Assembly (NCBI RefSeq): GCF_002934325.1
Contig: NZ_PTIV01000003.1
Location: forward strand, 124,001 to 188,000
Direction of reading: 5' to 3'
DNA length: 64,000 nucleotides
DNA from: Marinobacter persicus
GTDB lineage: Bacteria; Pseudomonadota; Gammaproteobacteria; Pseudomonadales; Oleiphilaceae
Shown one piece after another: positions 1-8,029 of this stretch. The position numbers and the translations under genes were made by a program. The notes under the pieces were generated by a model. It did not search any database. It was not told the origin of the DNA and worked only from the letters and a program-made list of their open reading frames with translations. The stretch's first letter is position 1, and each line of letters begins with the position of its first letter.

Positions 1-1440
1 GCCACTGAACCCGACCACGGCCTCGGCCAGGTAACTGGCCGCCCCGGTCTGCTCAAGCGCGCCGCCCAGGGCAAATGACGCGGCAATGGTCAGTACGACC
101 GGCATATCCACCGCCTTCTGAGCCTGACCAACGGAACAGCATCCGGTCAGGATGACCAGGGCGGCTCCGACCAGTGCCGCATTCAGCATTGACATAACGC
201 CGCAGGCCGCCAGCCCCACCAGCACCAGAAGAATGCCCCAGGAAAGCAACGCCCGGTCGTGTCGCGGTGCCTCGGTATCCAGGTCGTTGATCAGAAGAAA
301 ATCCTTGTTGTAGCGCTGACGACTGACGAAGGCGGGCCGGGCTTCCAGCAACAAAACATCCCCTGGACGCAGGCGGATATTCCCCAGGTTACCTGGCACA
401 CGGTCGCCACCCCGGGCCACCGCCAGCACCACAGCGCCGTAGCGGTCCCGGAATCGGGCATCGCGGATGGTCTGGCCCAGCACGTCCGATTGCGGCGAGA
501 GCACCGCCTCCACCAGGCGACGCTCGGCGTGATCCTTACTCAGCGCGGGTTCGTCGTCGTGAACCGAAGGCACGATGCCGTTGATGCGCAACACATCGGA
601 AATTGCCTGGGTATCACCGGCGAACACCAGACGGTCACCGCCCAGAAGGCGCTCTTCCGAGGGCACCGCAGTGACCACGCTGCCATTGCGTTCAATCTCG
701 ACCAGATACAGACGATCCAGCTCACGCAGCCCGGCTTCACCCACGGTTTTACCCACCAGCGGGCCTTCCTGGGCCACCGCGACTTCCAGCGTGAACTCCT
801 TGACCGAGCCGAACTTTTGCTGGTCCTTTCGGTCCGGCAGCCAGCGAGGCAAAAACAGCAGTATCGCGGCGATGCCAATAACCGCCACCGGCAGCCCCAC
901 CTTGGTAATGGCAAAGATAGAGAACCCCTCGCTACCGGTGAGTTGCTGGTATTGGCCATTGACCACCAGATTCGTACTGGTGCCGATCATGGTGAGGGAG
1001 CCGCCAAAAATAGCCGCATAGCTGAGTGGAATCATCAGCTTGGAGGGGGAAATATCGATTTTTCGGGACCAGGTATGCACGGCCGGAATCATGGTGGCAA
1101 CAACCGGAGTGTTGTTCATGAAGCCACTGAGGAAGGTGACCGGCAAGGCAATTCGGGCCTGGGCCCGGCGGACACTGCGGGGATTACCCAGCAGGTGATG
1201 AACCAGCAGATCGACACCACCGGAGTGGTGAATGCCGGCGGCCACCACAAACAGGGCCACCACCGTAATCAGTCCGGAGTTACTGAAACCGGCCAGGGCC
1301 TGCTCTGGCCCCACGATCCCTGTCGCACTCAGCACCACCAGCACCGACATCATCACCAGATGGGGTGCAAACCGGCCCGAGGCCATGAGCAGCAGGGCCA
1401 GGATCGCCAGCCCGAGGGAAAACCAACCTTGCCAGTCCAT
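1..1440 (-). CDS. SLC13-family (anion/Na+) permease with RCK_C domains, C-terminus outside window
   Basis: Inner-membrane carrier of the divalent anion:Na+ symporter (SLC13/CitT-ArsB) type. The reading frame starts at an ATG on the minus strand at 1440 and is still open at position 1, so only about 480 residues are visible. The N-terminal half is a run of hydrophobic helices containing the family's internal motif GGSLTMIGTSTNLVVNGQ. Two hydrophilic TrkA_C-like (RCK_C) domains follow (roughly residues 205-290 and 295-375), then more membrane helices. Such RCK_C insertions are typical of the SLC13 subgroup often annotated as sulfate or dicarboxylate permeases. The substrate cannot be read from the sequence. 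It lies downstream of parE on the same strand with a 96-bp gap that holds no gene. Confidence 0.85.
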   Translation of the reverse strand, partial: MDWQGWFSLGLAILALLLMASGRFAPHLVMMSVLVVLSATGIVGPEQALAGFSNSGLITVVALFVVAAGIHHSGGVDLLVHHLLGNPRSVRRAQARIALPVTFLSGFMNNTPVVATMIPAVHTWSRKIDISPSKLMIPLSYAAIFGGSLTMIGTSTNLVVNGQYQQLTGSEGFSIFAITKVGLPVAVIGIAAILLFLPRWLPDRKDQQKFGSVKEFTLEVAVAQEGPLVGKTVGEAGLRELDRLYLVEIERNGSVVTAVPSEERLLGGDRLVFAGDTQAISDVLRINGIVPSVHDDEPALSKDHAERRLVEAVLSPQSDVLGQTIRDARFRDRYGAVVLAVARGGDRVPGNLGNIRLRPGDVLLLEARPAFVSRQRYNKDFLLINDLDTEAPRHDRALLSWGILLVLVGLAACGVMSMLNAALVGAALVILTGCCSVGQAQKAVDMPVVLTIAASFALGGALEQTGAASYLAEAVVGFSG

Positions 1441-1536
1441 AATTCATGTTCATCCAATGGAAGAACTGGCAGGTTAACGAAGAAATTAAAGCATTAAAAA
1501 GAATAATGGAACATTTTTAAATTCCGATCAGGAATA

Positions 1537-3432
1537 TCAGACCTCAATGTCCGCCATGTTGCCATAGGTTTCCAGCCAGGCCCGGCGATCTGACGCCCGC
1601 TTCTTGCCCAACAGCATGTCCATGCGCTCGTCGGTGTCATCGTTTTCTTCCAGCGTGAGCATCACCAAACGACGGGTATCCGGGGCCATGGTGGTTTCAC
1701 GCAACTGGAGCGGATTCATCTCACCCAGCCCTTTGAAGCGGGTCACCTGGATCTTGCCGCGACGCTTCTCCGCCGCCAGGCGGTCCACAATGCCCTGTTT
1801 CTCATGCTCATCCAGGGCATAGAAGGTTTCCTTACCCAGGTCCACCCGATACAGCGGCGGCATGGCCACAAACACATGGCCAGCGGCCACCAGGGGCCGG
1901 AAGTGTTTGACGAACAGCGCACACAGCAGCGTGGCGATGTGCAGCCCGTCCGAGTCGGCGTCGGCCAGTATGCAGATCTTGTTATAACGCAGGGTTTCGA
2001 ACTTGTCCGAGCCGGGGTCAACACCGATCGCTACGGCGATATCGTGCACTTCCTGAGAAGCCAGGATTTCCCCGGAGTCCACTTCCCAGGTATTGAGAAT
2101 TTTGCCCCGCAATGGCATCACCGCCTGGAATTCCCGGTCCCGGGCCTGCTTGGCAGAACCGCCGGCAGAGTCCCCCTCCACCAGGAAAAGCTCGGAGCGG
2201 GTGGCATCAGCGCCGGAGCAATCCGCCAGTTTGCCGGGCAACGCCGGACCGGAGGTCACCTTCTTGCGCGCCACCTTACGACTGGCCCGCAAACGACGCT
2301 GGGCATTGCTGATGAACAGCTCGGCCAGGACCTCGGCAATGTCGGTGTGCTGGTTCAGCCAGAGGCTGAAGGCGTCCTTTACCACACCGGAAACAAACGC
2401 CGCCGCCTCGCGGGACGACAGCCTTTCCTTGGTCTGGCCGGAGAACTGCGGTTCCTGCATTTTGAATGACAGCACGTACGCCGCCCGCTCCCAGATATCC
2501 TCGGGCGAGAGCTTCACCCCGCGAGGCAGCAGGTTTCGGAACTCACAGAACTCGCGCATGGCTTCCAGCAGGCCCGTACGCAAACCATTCACGTGGGTAC
2601 CGCCCTGAGCGGTAGGAATCAGGTTCACGTAGCTTTCCTGAACGGCATCGCCACCTTCCGGCAGCCACTGAATGGCCCAATCCACCGCCTCGCTGTTGCC
2701 GGAGAAGGTCCCGGTAAATGGCTCCAGGGGCACGGCTTCGATGTCCGCCAGCGCGGTGCGCAGGTAATCCCGAAGTCCGTCCTCGTAGTACCACTCGTCT
2801 TTCTCGCCGGTTTTCTCCTGCAGGAAAGTCACCGTCAGCCCGGGGCACAGCACCGCCTTGGCCCGAAGGTTGTGGCGCAGGCGGCTAACCGAGAAATTGG
2901 CGCTATCAAAGTAGCTGGCATCGGGCGTGAACTTCAGTCGGGTGCCCGTGTTGCGCTTGCCAACGGTGTCGATCACTTCCAGATCAGAGGATTTATAGCC
3001 GTCGGCAAAGGTCATCTGATGAACCTGACCATCACGTTTTATCGTGACTTCCAGGTGGGTCGACAGGGCATTGACCACAGACACCCCGACACCGTGCAAA
3101 CCGCCGGAGAAGTTGTAATTACCCTGGGAGAACTTGCCGCCCGCATGCAGCCGGGAAAGAATCAGCTCAACACCGGGCACGCCATGCTCCTGGTGAACAT
3201 CCACAGGCATGCCCCGGCCATCGTCTTCCACACTTAGCGAATTGTCGCTGTACAACACCACGTCAATGCGGCGGGCATGTCCGGCCAGGGCTTCATCCAC
3301 ACTGTTATCAATAACTTCCTGAGCCAGGTGGTTGGGCCGTGAGGTGTCGGTGTACATGCCCGGGCGCTTGCGTACCGGGTCCAGACCACTGAGCACTTCA
3401 ATGGCATCGGCGTTGTACTGTTGCTGATTCAT
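1537..3432 (-). CDS. parE: DNA topoisomerase IV subunit B
   Basis: ATPase subunit of topoisomerase IV, which with ParC decatenates replicated chromosomes. The 631-residue length matches E. coli ParE (630). A GHKL ATPase domain is clear: DNSVDEAL at 42-49 (Mg/ATP), DGRGMPVD at 71-78 and the ATP lid GGLHGVGVSVV at 110-120. A transducer domain follows, then a TOPRIM domain with LVEGDSAGGSAKQ and the metal-binding DADSDGLHI. ParE is preferred over GyrB because it lacks GyrB's large insertion in the TOPRIM region and begins with the ParE-like QQYNADAIEVLSGLDPVRKRPGMY. It is divergent from the TRIC gene; 3433-3602 must hold both promoters. parC is not in the window. Confidence 0.97.
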   Translation of the reverse strand: MNQQQYNADAIEVLSGLDPVRKRPGMYTDTSRPNHLAQEVIDNSVDEALAGHARRIDVVLYSDNSLSVEDDGRGMPVDVHQEHGVPGVELILSRLHAGGKFSQGNYNFSGGLHGVGVSVVNALSTHLEVTIKRDGQVHQMTFADGYKSSDLEVIDTVGKRNTGTRLKFTPDASYFDSANFSVSRLRHNLRAKAVLCPGLTVTFLQEKTGEKDEWYYEDGLRDYLRTALADIEAVPLEPFTGTFSGNSEAVDWAIQWLPEGGDAVQESYVNLIPTAQGGTHVNGLRTGLLEAMREFCEFRNLLPRGVKLSPEDIWERAAYVLSFKMQEPQFSGQTKERLSSREAAAFVSGVVKDAFSLWLNQHTDIAEVLAELFISNAQRRLRASRKVARKKVTSGPALPGKLADCSGADATRSELFLVEGDSAGGSAKQARDREFQAVMPLRGKILNTWEVDSGEILASQEVHDIAVAIGVDPGSDKFETLRYNKICILADADSDGLHIATLLCALFVKHFRPLVAAGHVFVAMPPLYRVDLGKETFYALDEHEKQGIVDRLAAEKRRGKIQVTRFKGLGEMNPLQLRETTMAPDTRRLVMLTLEENDDTDERMDMLLGKKRASDRRAWLETYGNMADIEV

Positions 3433-3602
3433 AGTGGGGGCACGGCTCCGCGTTTAATGGTCAAAACAGAGCCATAGCTTAGGGATTCGCGGTGAAAGAT
3501 CAACGGTTGTTTATCAACCGGAAGGTGAATCCTTGAAGCATTTCCGTTATCCTTCGCGCCTGTGTTCCAGCCCAGATCGCCATTGCAAATCCGGACCCTG
3601 AC

Positions 3603-4211
3603 ATGTTCGATATCATTTATTTCCTGGAAATGATCGGTGTTATCGCGTTTGCCACCTCCGGCATGATCGTCGCGCGTTCCAAGAACATGGACCCGGTAGG
3701 TATTTTCACCATTGGCTTTGTCACGGCGCTGGGCGGCGGCACCCTCCGCGACCTGATGATGGACAACCACCCGCTGTACTGGATCAAGCATCAGGAACAG
3801 CCCCTGCTGATTCTGGTCATGGCCATTGTCTTCAGTTACTGGAATCGCGCCCACGCCCTCAAAGAATCACGAATTGTCTTTCCCGACGCCATTGGCCTGG
3901 GCATTTTTTCCATACTGGGCGCCCAACTGGCGCTCGATCTGGGCCATTCCTGGTTCATTGCTTCCATGCTGGGCGTGATGACAGGCTGCTTTGGCGGCGC
4001 ACTGCGCGACACCCTCAGCAACGAAGTACCCTTCATTTTCCGCAAAGACCAGATTTACGCTTCCATCTCCTTTGCCGGCTGCTGGCTGTACTTTGTCTGC
4101 CAGTGGCTGCTGGAAAGCGAATCCATTGCCCTGACCATTGGCCTGCTGTTCATCGTGATTGTTCGCCTGGCGGCGGTGCGCTTTGACATCCGCCTGCAAC
4201 GGGACCACTGA
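3603..4211 (+). CDS. Trimeric intracellular cation channel (TRIC/UPF0126) family membrane protein
   Basis: Small inner-membrane protein of 202 residues built from two tandem copies of the UPF0126 domain. Each copy carries a glycine-rich motif followed by Arg-Asp: GGGTLRD at 44-50 and GGALRD at 131-136. Bacterial relatives (YicG/YadS-like) form trimeric channels permeable to monovalent cations, homologous to animal TRIC channels; some relatives have been linked to amino-acid uptake. The protein is about seven helices and has no signal peptide. The ATG at 3603 starts directly with the first helix. Transcribed away from parE. Function beyond channel-like is not determinable here. Confidence 0.88.
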   Translation: MFDIIYFLEMIGVIAFATSGMIVARSKNMDPVGIFTIGFVTALGGGTLRDLMMDNHPLYWIKHQEQPLLILVMAIVFSYWNRAHALKESRIVFPDAIGLGIFSILGAQLALDLGHSWFIASMLGVMTGCFGGALRDTLSNEVPFIFRKDQIYASISFAGCWLYFVCQWLLESESIALTIGLLFIVIVRLAAVRFDIRLQRDH

Positions 4212-4361
4212 CACCGGAATTGGCCATGCCCCGCCGTTTTTTCTCTCTTGGCCTCGGGACCATCAGACGGTACCATTGCCGTTTTTTCACCCAGTTCAGA
4301 AATTCTCGGCACAACTACCCCATACCCCAACTTTCAGCACCCTGCGAGGCAGACATCCGTC

Positions 4362-5533
4362 ATGCTTGAACGACTGTTCCAACTCGAGGCCCATGGCACC
4401 ACTGTTCGTAAAGAGATAGTGGCGGGCATTACCACCTTTCTGACCATGGCGTACATCATCGTGGTCAACCCCAGCATCCTGTCGGCAACCGGCATGGATT
4501 TCGGCGCTGTTTTTGTTGCCACCTGTATCGCCGCTGCTATTGGTACCCTGATCATGGGCCTGTGGGCCAACTACCCCATTGCCCTGGCACCGGGCATGGG
4601 CCTGAACGCCTTCTTCTCCTTCACTGTTGTCGGCAGTATGGGTTACAGCTGGCAGGTGGCCCTGGGGGCCGTGTTCCTGTCCGGTTTTATTTTCTTTATC
4701 CTGAGCGTTGTGAAAATCCGGGAATGGATCATCAACAGCATCCCAATGTCCCTGCGCTTTGGTATTTCCGCCGGTATTGGCTTCTTCCTGGGCTTCATTG
4801 CCCTGAAAAACGCCGGCATCGTGGTGGACAACCCGGCCACGCTGGTGTCCATGGGCGAAATCAAGATGGCAGAAAGCCTGCTGTTCTTCGGCGGCTTCGT
4901 ACTGATCTGCGCACTGTCCTTCCGTCGCATCACCGGCGCGGTGATGATCGGCATTCTGGCCATTACCGCCGTGGCCATGATGATGGGCATGGTGGAATAC
5001 GATGGCCTGGTCTCCGCACCGCCCAGCGCGGTGGCCTGCTTGATAAGGACGGCAAACTACCACGCCTGGGCCGCGCCCTGATGTCCGACTCGGTCGCCAC
5101 CATGTCCGGCGCCGCCCTCGGTACCTCCACCACCACCAGCTATATTGAATCCACTGCCGGCATTTCCGCCGGTGGCCGCACCGGCCTGACTGCCGCCGTA
5201 GTAGCCGTGCTGTTCCTGGCCTGCCTGGTGCTTTCGCCCATCGCCAGCATCATTCCGCCTTACGCCACGGCCCCGGCACTGTTCTATGTCGCGGTGCTCA
5301 TGGCCAGCGGCCTGAAACTGGTGGACTGGGATGACATCACCGATGCGGCCCCGGCCATTGTCACCGCACTGACCATGCCGCTGACTTTCTCCATTGCCAA
5401 CGGCATTGCCCTGGGCTTCATTACCTACGCCGTCATCAAGGCCCTGGCGGGTCGCTGGTCCGACCTGAATGCCAGCGTAGTGACCATTGCCGTGGTCTTT
5501 GTTCTGAAATTCATGTTCCTGGAAGTCGCGTAA
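4362..5533 (+). pseudogene. NCS2 (AzgA-type) purine permease, disrupted by internal deletion and frameshift
   Basis: Hypoxanthine/guanine/adenine permease family protein that is not readable in one frame. Positions 4362-5027 encode the N-terminal two thirds (from MLERLFQLEAHGTTVRKEIV), ending ...GLVSAPPS. The frame then runs into unrelated residues and stops at 5081. The family continues in another frame from 5021 (AQRGGLLDKDGKLPRLGRAL) to 5533 and includes GTSTTTSYIES. Intact relatives have about 35-40 residues between APPS and AQRGG, covering the conserved LFDT-type helix; these are absent. The joint falls in GCCCAGC, which can encode part of PPS in one frame and AQ in the other, as expected for a deletion between short direct repeats. 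It lies just upstream of apt (32-bp gap), consistent with purine uptake and salvage. Either a real loss of function or an assembly artefact. Confidence 0.8.
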
Positions 5534-5564
5534 GCGGCTTCCGGCCTTACCAGCAGGTCTTGTC

Positions 5565-6107
5565 ATGGACTACTTTTCTGAAAGCATCAAGCAAGCCATC
5601 CGCACCGTTCCGGACTGGCCCAAGCCGGGCGTGGCGTTTCGCGACATTACCACCGTGTTGCAGGACAAAACGGCCTTCCGCAAGCTGATCGATGCCTTTG
5701 TGCACCGCTACCACGGCCAGGAAATTGATGCCGTGGCCGCCGTGGATGCCCGGGGCTTCATCATCGGTTCCGCCCTGGCCTACGAGCTCAATGCCTCGCT
5801 GGTGCTGGTGCGCAAGAAAGGCAAACTGCCGTTCGACACGCTGGTGGAAGACTACGAACTGGAATACGGCACTGCCTCGGTGGAACTGCACGAAGATGCC
5901 TTCAAAGCCGGCGACAAGGTCGTCCTGGTGGACGATCTGATTGCCACCGGCGGCACCATGCTGGCCGCCTCCCGCCTGATCCGCCGCATTGGCGCGGAGA
6001 TCGTGGAAGTGGCCGCGATGATTGATCTGCCGGACCTCGGCGGCTCCCGCAAACTGCAGGAAGAAGGCCTGAAGGTCTATACTGTTTGTGCGTTTGACGG
6101 CGAGTAA
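5565..6107 (+). CDS. apt: Adenine phosphoribosyltransferase
   Basis: Converts adenine and PRPP to AMP in purine salvage; cytosolic dimer. The 180-residue length is normal for bacterial Apt. The PRPP-binding loop [14 protein letters not shown] is at 119-132, the PPi-binding/hood region includes DARGFIIG at 61-68, and the N-terminus ([18 protein letters not shown]) is the typical Apt opening. It sits 32 bp after the broken purine permease and 27 bp before the FAH-family gene, all on the plus strand, so the three may be co-transcribed. Confidence 0.97.
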   Translation: MDYFSESIKQAIRTVPDWPKPGVAFRDITTVLQDKTAFRKLIDAFVHRYHGQEIDAVAAVDARGFIIGSALAYELNASLVLVRKKGKLPFDTLVEDYELEYGTASVELHEDAFKAGDKVVLVDDLIATGGTMLAASRLIRRIGAEIVEVAAMIDLPDLGGSRKLQEEGLKVYTVCAFDGE

Positions 6108-6134
6108 CAGAGGCCTGCAGACAAGGAGCGGTTT

Positions 6135-6797
6135 ATGTCCGATTATCAGCACCACTGGAAAGACGGTACCCCGGTACACCTGCCGCTGGGCAAGATTGTC
6201 TGCGTCGGCCGCAACTACGCCGAACACGCCCGGGAGTTGAACAACCCGGTCCCGGACGAGCCCCTGCTGTTCATCAAACCGGCCACTTCGGCGGTGCACA
6301 TCACCCGGCCACTGGCAGTACCCCGGGACCAGGGCGAGGTGCATTTCGAGACCGAACTGGCCGTGCTGATCGGACGCCCCCTGACCAACGCCTCGGCCCG
6401 GGACGTGGAAGCCGCCATTCTGGGTTATGGTCTGGCGCTGGACCTCACCCTGCGCGATGTCCAGACCAAGCTGAAGGAGAAGGGCCAGCCCTGGGAGCGG
6501 GCCAAGGCCTTCGACGGCGCCTGCCCACTCTCGCCGTTCGTGCCTGCGGAAACACTTCCCGGGGACAACATCCACTTCACCCTGGATGTAAACGGCCAGC
6601 GCCAGCAGACCGGCGACACCGACGACATGCTCAACCCCCTCCTCCCGCTCATTGCCCACATGAGCAAGCACTTCACCCTGGAGCCGGGTGACGTAGTACT
6701 CACCGGCACCCCCAAGGGCGTTGGTCCGCTGGTTTCCGGTCAGACTTTGTCACTGGAACTGGAAGATGTGCTGTTTGTGGAAACCCACGTGGTCTAA
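6135..6797 (+). CDS. Fumarylacetoacetate hydrolase (FAH) family protein
   Basis: Member of the FAH fold family of Mg2+-dependent C-C bond hydrolases, decarboxylases and acylpyruvases; 220 residues, the size of E. coli YcgM and human FAHD1. The metal-binding signature is seen as HFETE (H70, E72, E74) with an aspartate at about 103 (ALDLTLRDVQ), plus the N-terminal VGRNYAEHA and C-terminal GDVVLTGTPKGVGPL motifs. Likely acts on oxaloacetate or acylpyruvates, but the substrate cannot be told from sequence. AAGGAG lies upstream of the ATG. Downstream there is no gene for more than 500 bp, only repeats. Confidence 0.9.
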   Translation: MSDYQHHWKDGTPVHLPLGKIVCVGRNYAEHARELNNPVPDEPLLFIKPATSAVHITRPLAVPRDQGEVHFETELAVLIGRPLTNASARDVEAAILGYGLALDLTLRDVQTKLKEKGQPWERAKAFDGACPLSPFVPAETLPGDNIHFTLDVNGQRQQTGDTDDMLNPLLPLIAHMSKHFTLEPGDVVLTGTPKGVGPLVSGQTLSLELEDVLFVETHVV

Positions 6798-6844
6798 ATA
6801 ATCAGTTCTGGAAGCAACCCGCCGGTGCCGCTTGTTCGGGGTAC

Positions 6845-6956
6845 GGCCCTTCTTGGGGATGCCTTTCCAAAAACCGCTACGAGCACATCCCTATGCGCTT
6901 ATTTCGGGCCATCCCTGGCCCTCAAAATTTTTGGAAAGGCATCCCCAAGAAGGGCC
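6845..6956 (+). repeat. 112-nt folded inverted-repeat element, copy 1
   Basis: Perfect 29-bp inverted arms (6845-6873 and 6928-6956) enclose a 54-nt core. The core contains an inner hairpin GGGCCA-TCCC-TGGCCC and an imperfect one around GCACAT/ATGCGC. A second copy of identical length lies in inverted orientation at 7188-7299. The cores are 46/54 identical when aligned. The arms differ at 7 of 29 positions, and every difference is compensated in the opposite arm. No coding frame of interest. It looks like a REP/MITE-type structured dispersed element; family unknown to me. Confidence 0.85.
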
Positions 6957-7187
6957 TATGCAGAGCTTGGAGGCACACAACGGCCTGCACTTGCTTTAGG
7001 GGGAGATCTTCCCAAGCCTCGCCTTGCGGCAGATCTCTCTGACGCTTCTGCTCCGCGCCCATGGTTCCACATCTTTTGGACGGGCCTCTCCCGTCAGCGC
7101 AGTCAACCCCCGGGTTCATCTCCCGTTCCCACCCTCAATGTTGCTGGTTTTAAAGTTAAGACCCCATTCTCCGAATGCTCTCGTATA
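6957..7187. other. Non-coding spacer between the two 112-nt elements, with further hairpins
   Basis: This 231-nt stretch has no credible gene. It holds a 7-bp inverted repeat GAGATCT/AGATCTC (7003-7009 and 7031-7037); inside it, on the minus strand, is GCC-GCAA-GGC (7021-7030), a stem closed by a GNRA-type loop. Another hairpin, GACGGG-CCTCT-CCCGTC, is at 7079-7095. The three hairpin groups in a row (112-nt copy, this spacer, 112-nt copy) suggest a compound structured repeat cluster between the FAH-family gene and cobB. Function unknown. Confidence 0.5.
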
Positions 7188-7299
7188 GGGCCTTTGTGGG
7201 TAGGGCTTCCCAAAAATTTCGAAGGCCAAGGATGGCCTGAGAGAAGCGCACATGGATGTGCTCGTAGCGGTTTTTGGGAAGCCCTACCCACAAAGGCCC
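7188..7299 (-). repeat. 112-nt folded inverted-repeat element, copy 2 (inverted)
   Basis: Arms at 7188-7216 and 7271-7299 pair perfectly over 29 bp; the 54-nt core (7217-7270) read on the minus strand begins CCGCTACGAGCACATCC exactly like copy 1. Inner hairpins GCACAT/ATGTGC and AGGCCA/TGGCCT are conserved in position, the latter with one compensated pair change relative to copy 1. It ends about 40 bp beyond the stop codon of cobB, so it may also form a 3' structure on that transcript. Confidence 0.85.
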
Positions 7300-7339
7300 G
7301 TACCCCAAAGTAAGAGACAAGGGGAGCCTAAAGCCAAAC

Positions 7340-8029
7340 TCAAAGCAACGAAGAAACAAACTCCCGAAGCCCCTCGGAAGCCCCCAAACGAATCACCTCG
7401 GCCCCAGACACCGAGGCCGGCTCGCCGGGATCGATGACGGTAATGGGAACCCCCGGATTCACCTCGTGCACCAGCCCGGCGGCCGGGTAGACCTGCAACG
7501 AGGTACCGACAATCAGCAGGCGGTCAGCGGTGGATACCACATCGGCAGCCGCGGCCAACATCGGCACCTCCTCGCCGAACCAAACCACGTGCGGGCGCAG
7601 CTGGGTGCCTCGGTCGCACAGGTCGCCGATGTGAAGTTCACGGTAGCCAATATCGTAGATGGGTTCGGGGTAGACCACGCTGCGAGCCTTGGTCAGCTCG
7701 CCGTGCAGGTGCAGCACATTGCTGGACCCGCCCCGCTCGTGCAGGTCGTCCACGTTCTGGGTAACAACCGTTACCCGAAAGCGGTCTTCCAGCTCCGCCA
7801 GCAGGCGGTGGGCATCGTTGGGCTGGGCATCCTTCAACTGACGACGACGCATGTTGTAGAAGCGCAGCACCAGTTCCGGGTCACGCTCGAAGGCCTCCGG
7901 CGTAGCCACGTCATAGACACTGTATTCCTCCCACAAACCGCCATTATCACGGAAGGTGGAAAGACCGCTTTCGGCGCTGATGCCAGCGCCGGTCAGGACG
8001 ACAATGTGCTCTTTCGAACGATCAGACAT
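7340..8029 (-). CDS. cobB: NAD-dependent protein deacylase, Zn-less sirtuin (SIR2 family)
   Basis: Removes acyl groups from lysines using NAD+, giving nicotinamide and O-acyl-ADP-ribose. The 229 residues carry the NAD motifs TGAGIS (13-18) and TQNVDDLH (90-97), the catalytic His109 in LHLHG and the C-terminal VGTSLQVYPAAGL. The four zinc cysteines of classical sirtuins are absent; the region reads ELTKARSV...CDRGTQLRPHVVWFGE. Y58-x-x-R61 (YNMR) matches the pair that in class III sirtuins binds succinyl and malonyl groups, so desuccinylase activity is likely. The start overlaps the stop of the upstream dehydrogenase gene by one base, suggesting co-transcription. A second, Zn-type sirtuin is at 39860-40762. 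Confidence 0.92.
   Translation of the reverse strand: MSDRSKEHIVVLTGAGISAESGLSTFRDNGGLWEEYSVYDVATPEAFERDPELVLRFYNMRRRQLKDAQPNDAHRLLAELEDRFRVTVVTQNVDDLHERGGSSNVLHLHGELTKARSVVYPEPIYDIGYRELHIGDLCDRGTQLRPHVVWFGEEVPMLAAAADVVSTADRLLIVGTSLQVYPAAGLVHEVNPGVPITVIDPGEPASVSGAEVIRLGASEGLREFVSSLL

Noticed and set aside
259..1497. Long plus-strand open frame
   Set aside because: It is the antisense of the SLC13 permease; low-complexity His/Gln-rich translation typical of a shadow frame in GC-rich DNA.
4212..4361. Purine riboswitch before the permease
   Set aside because: No aptamer-like pairing or conserved core could be recognised in this gap.
6825..7313. 162-codon frame across the repeat cluster
   Set aside because: It runs through both folded repeats and has no ribosome site or domain; explained by the repeats.
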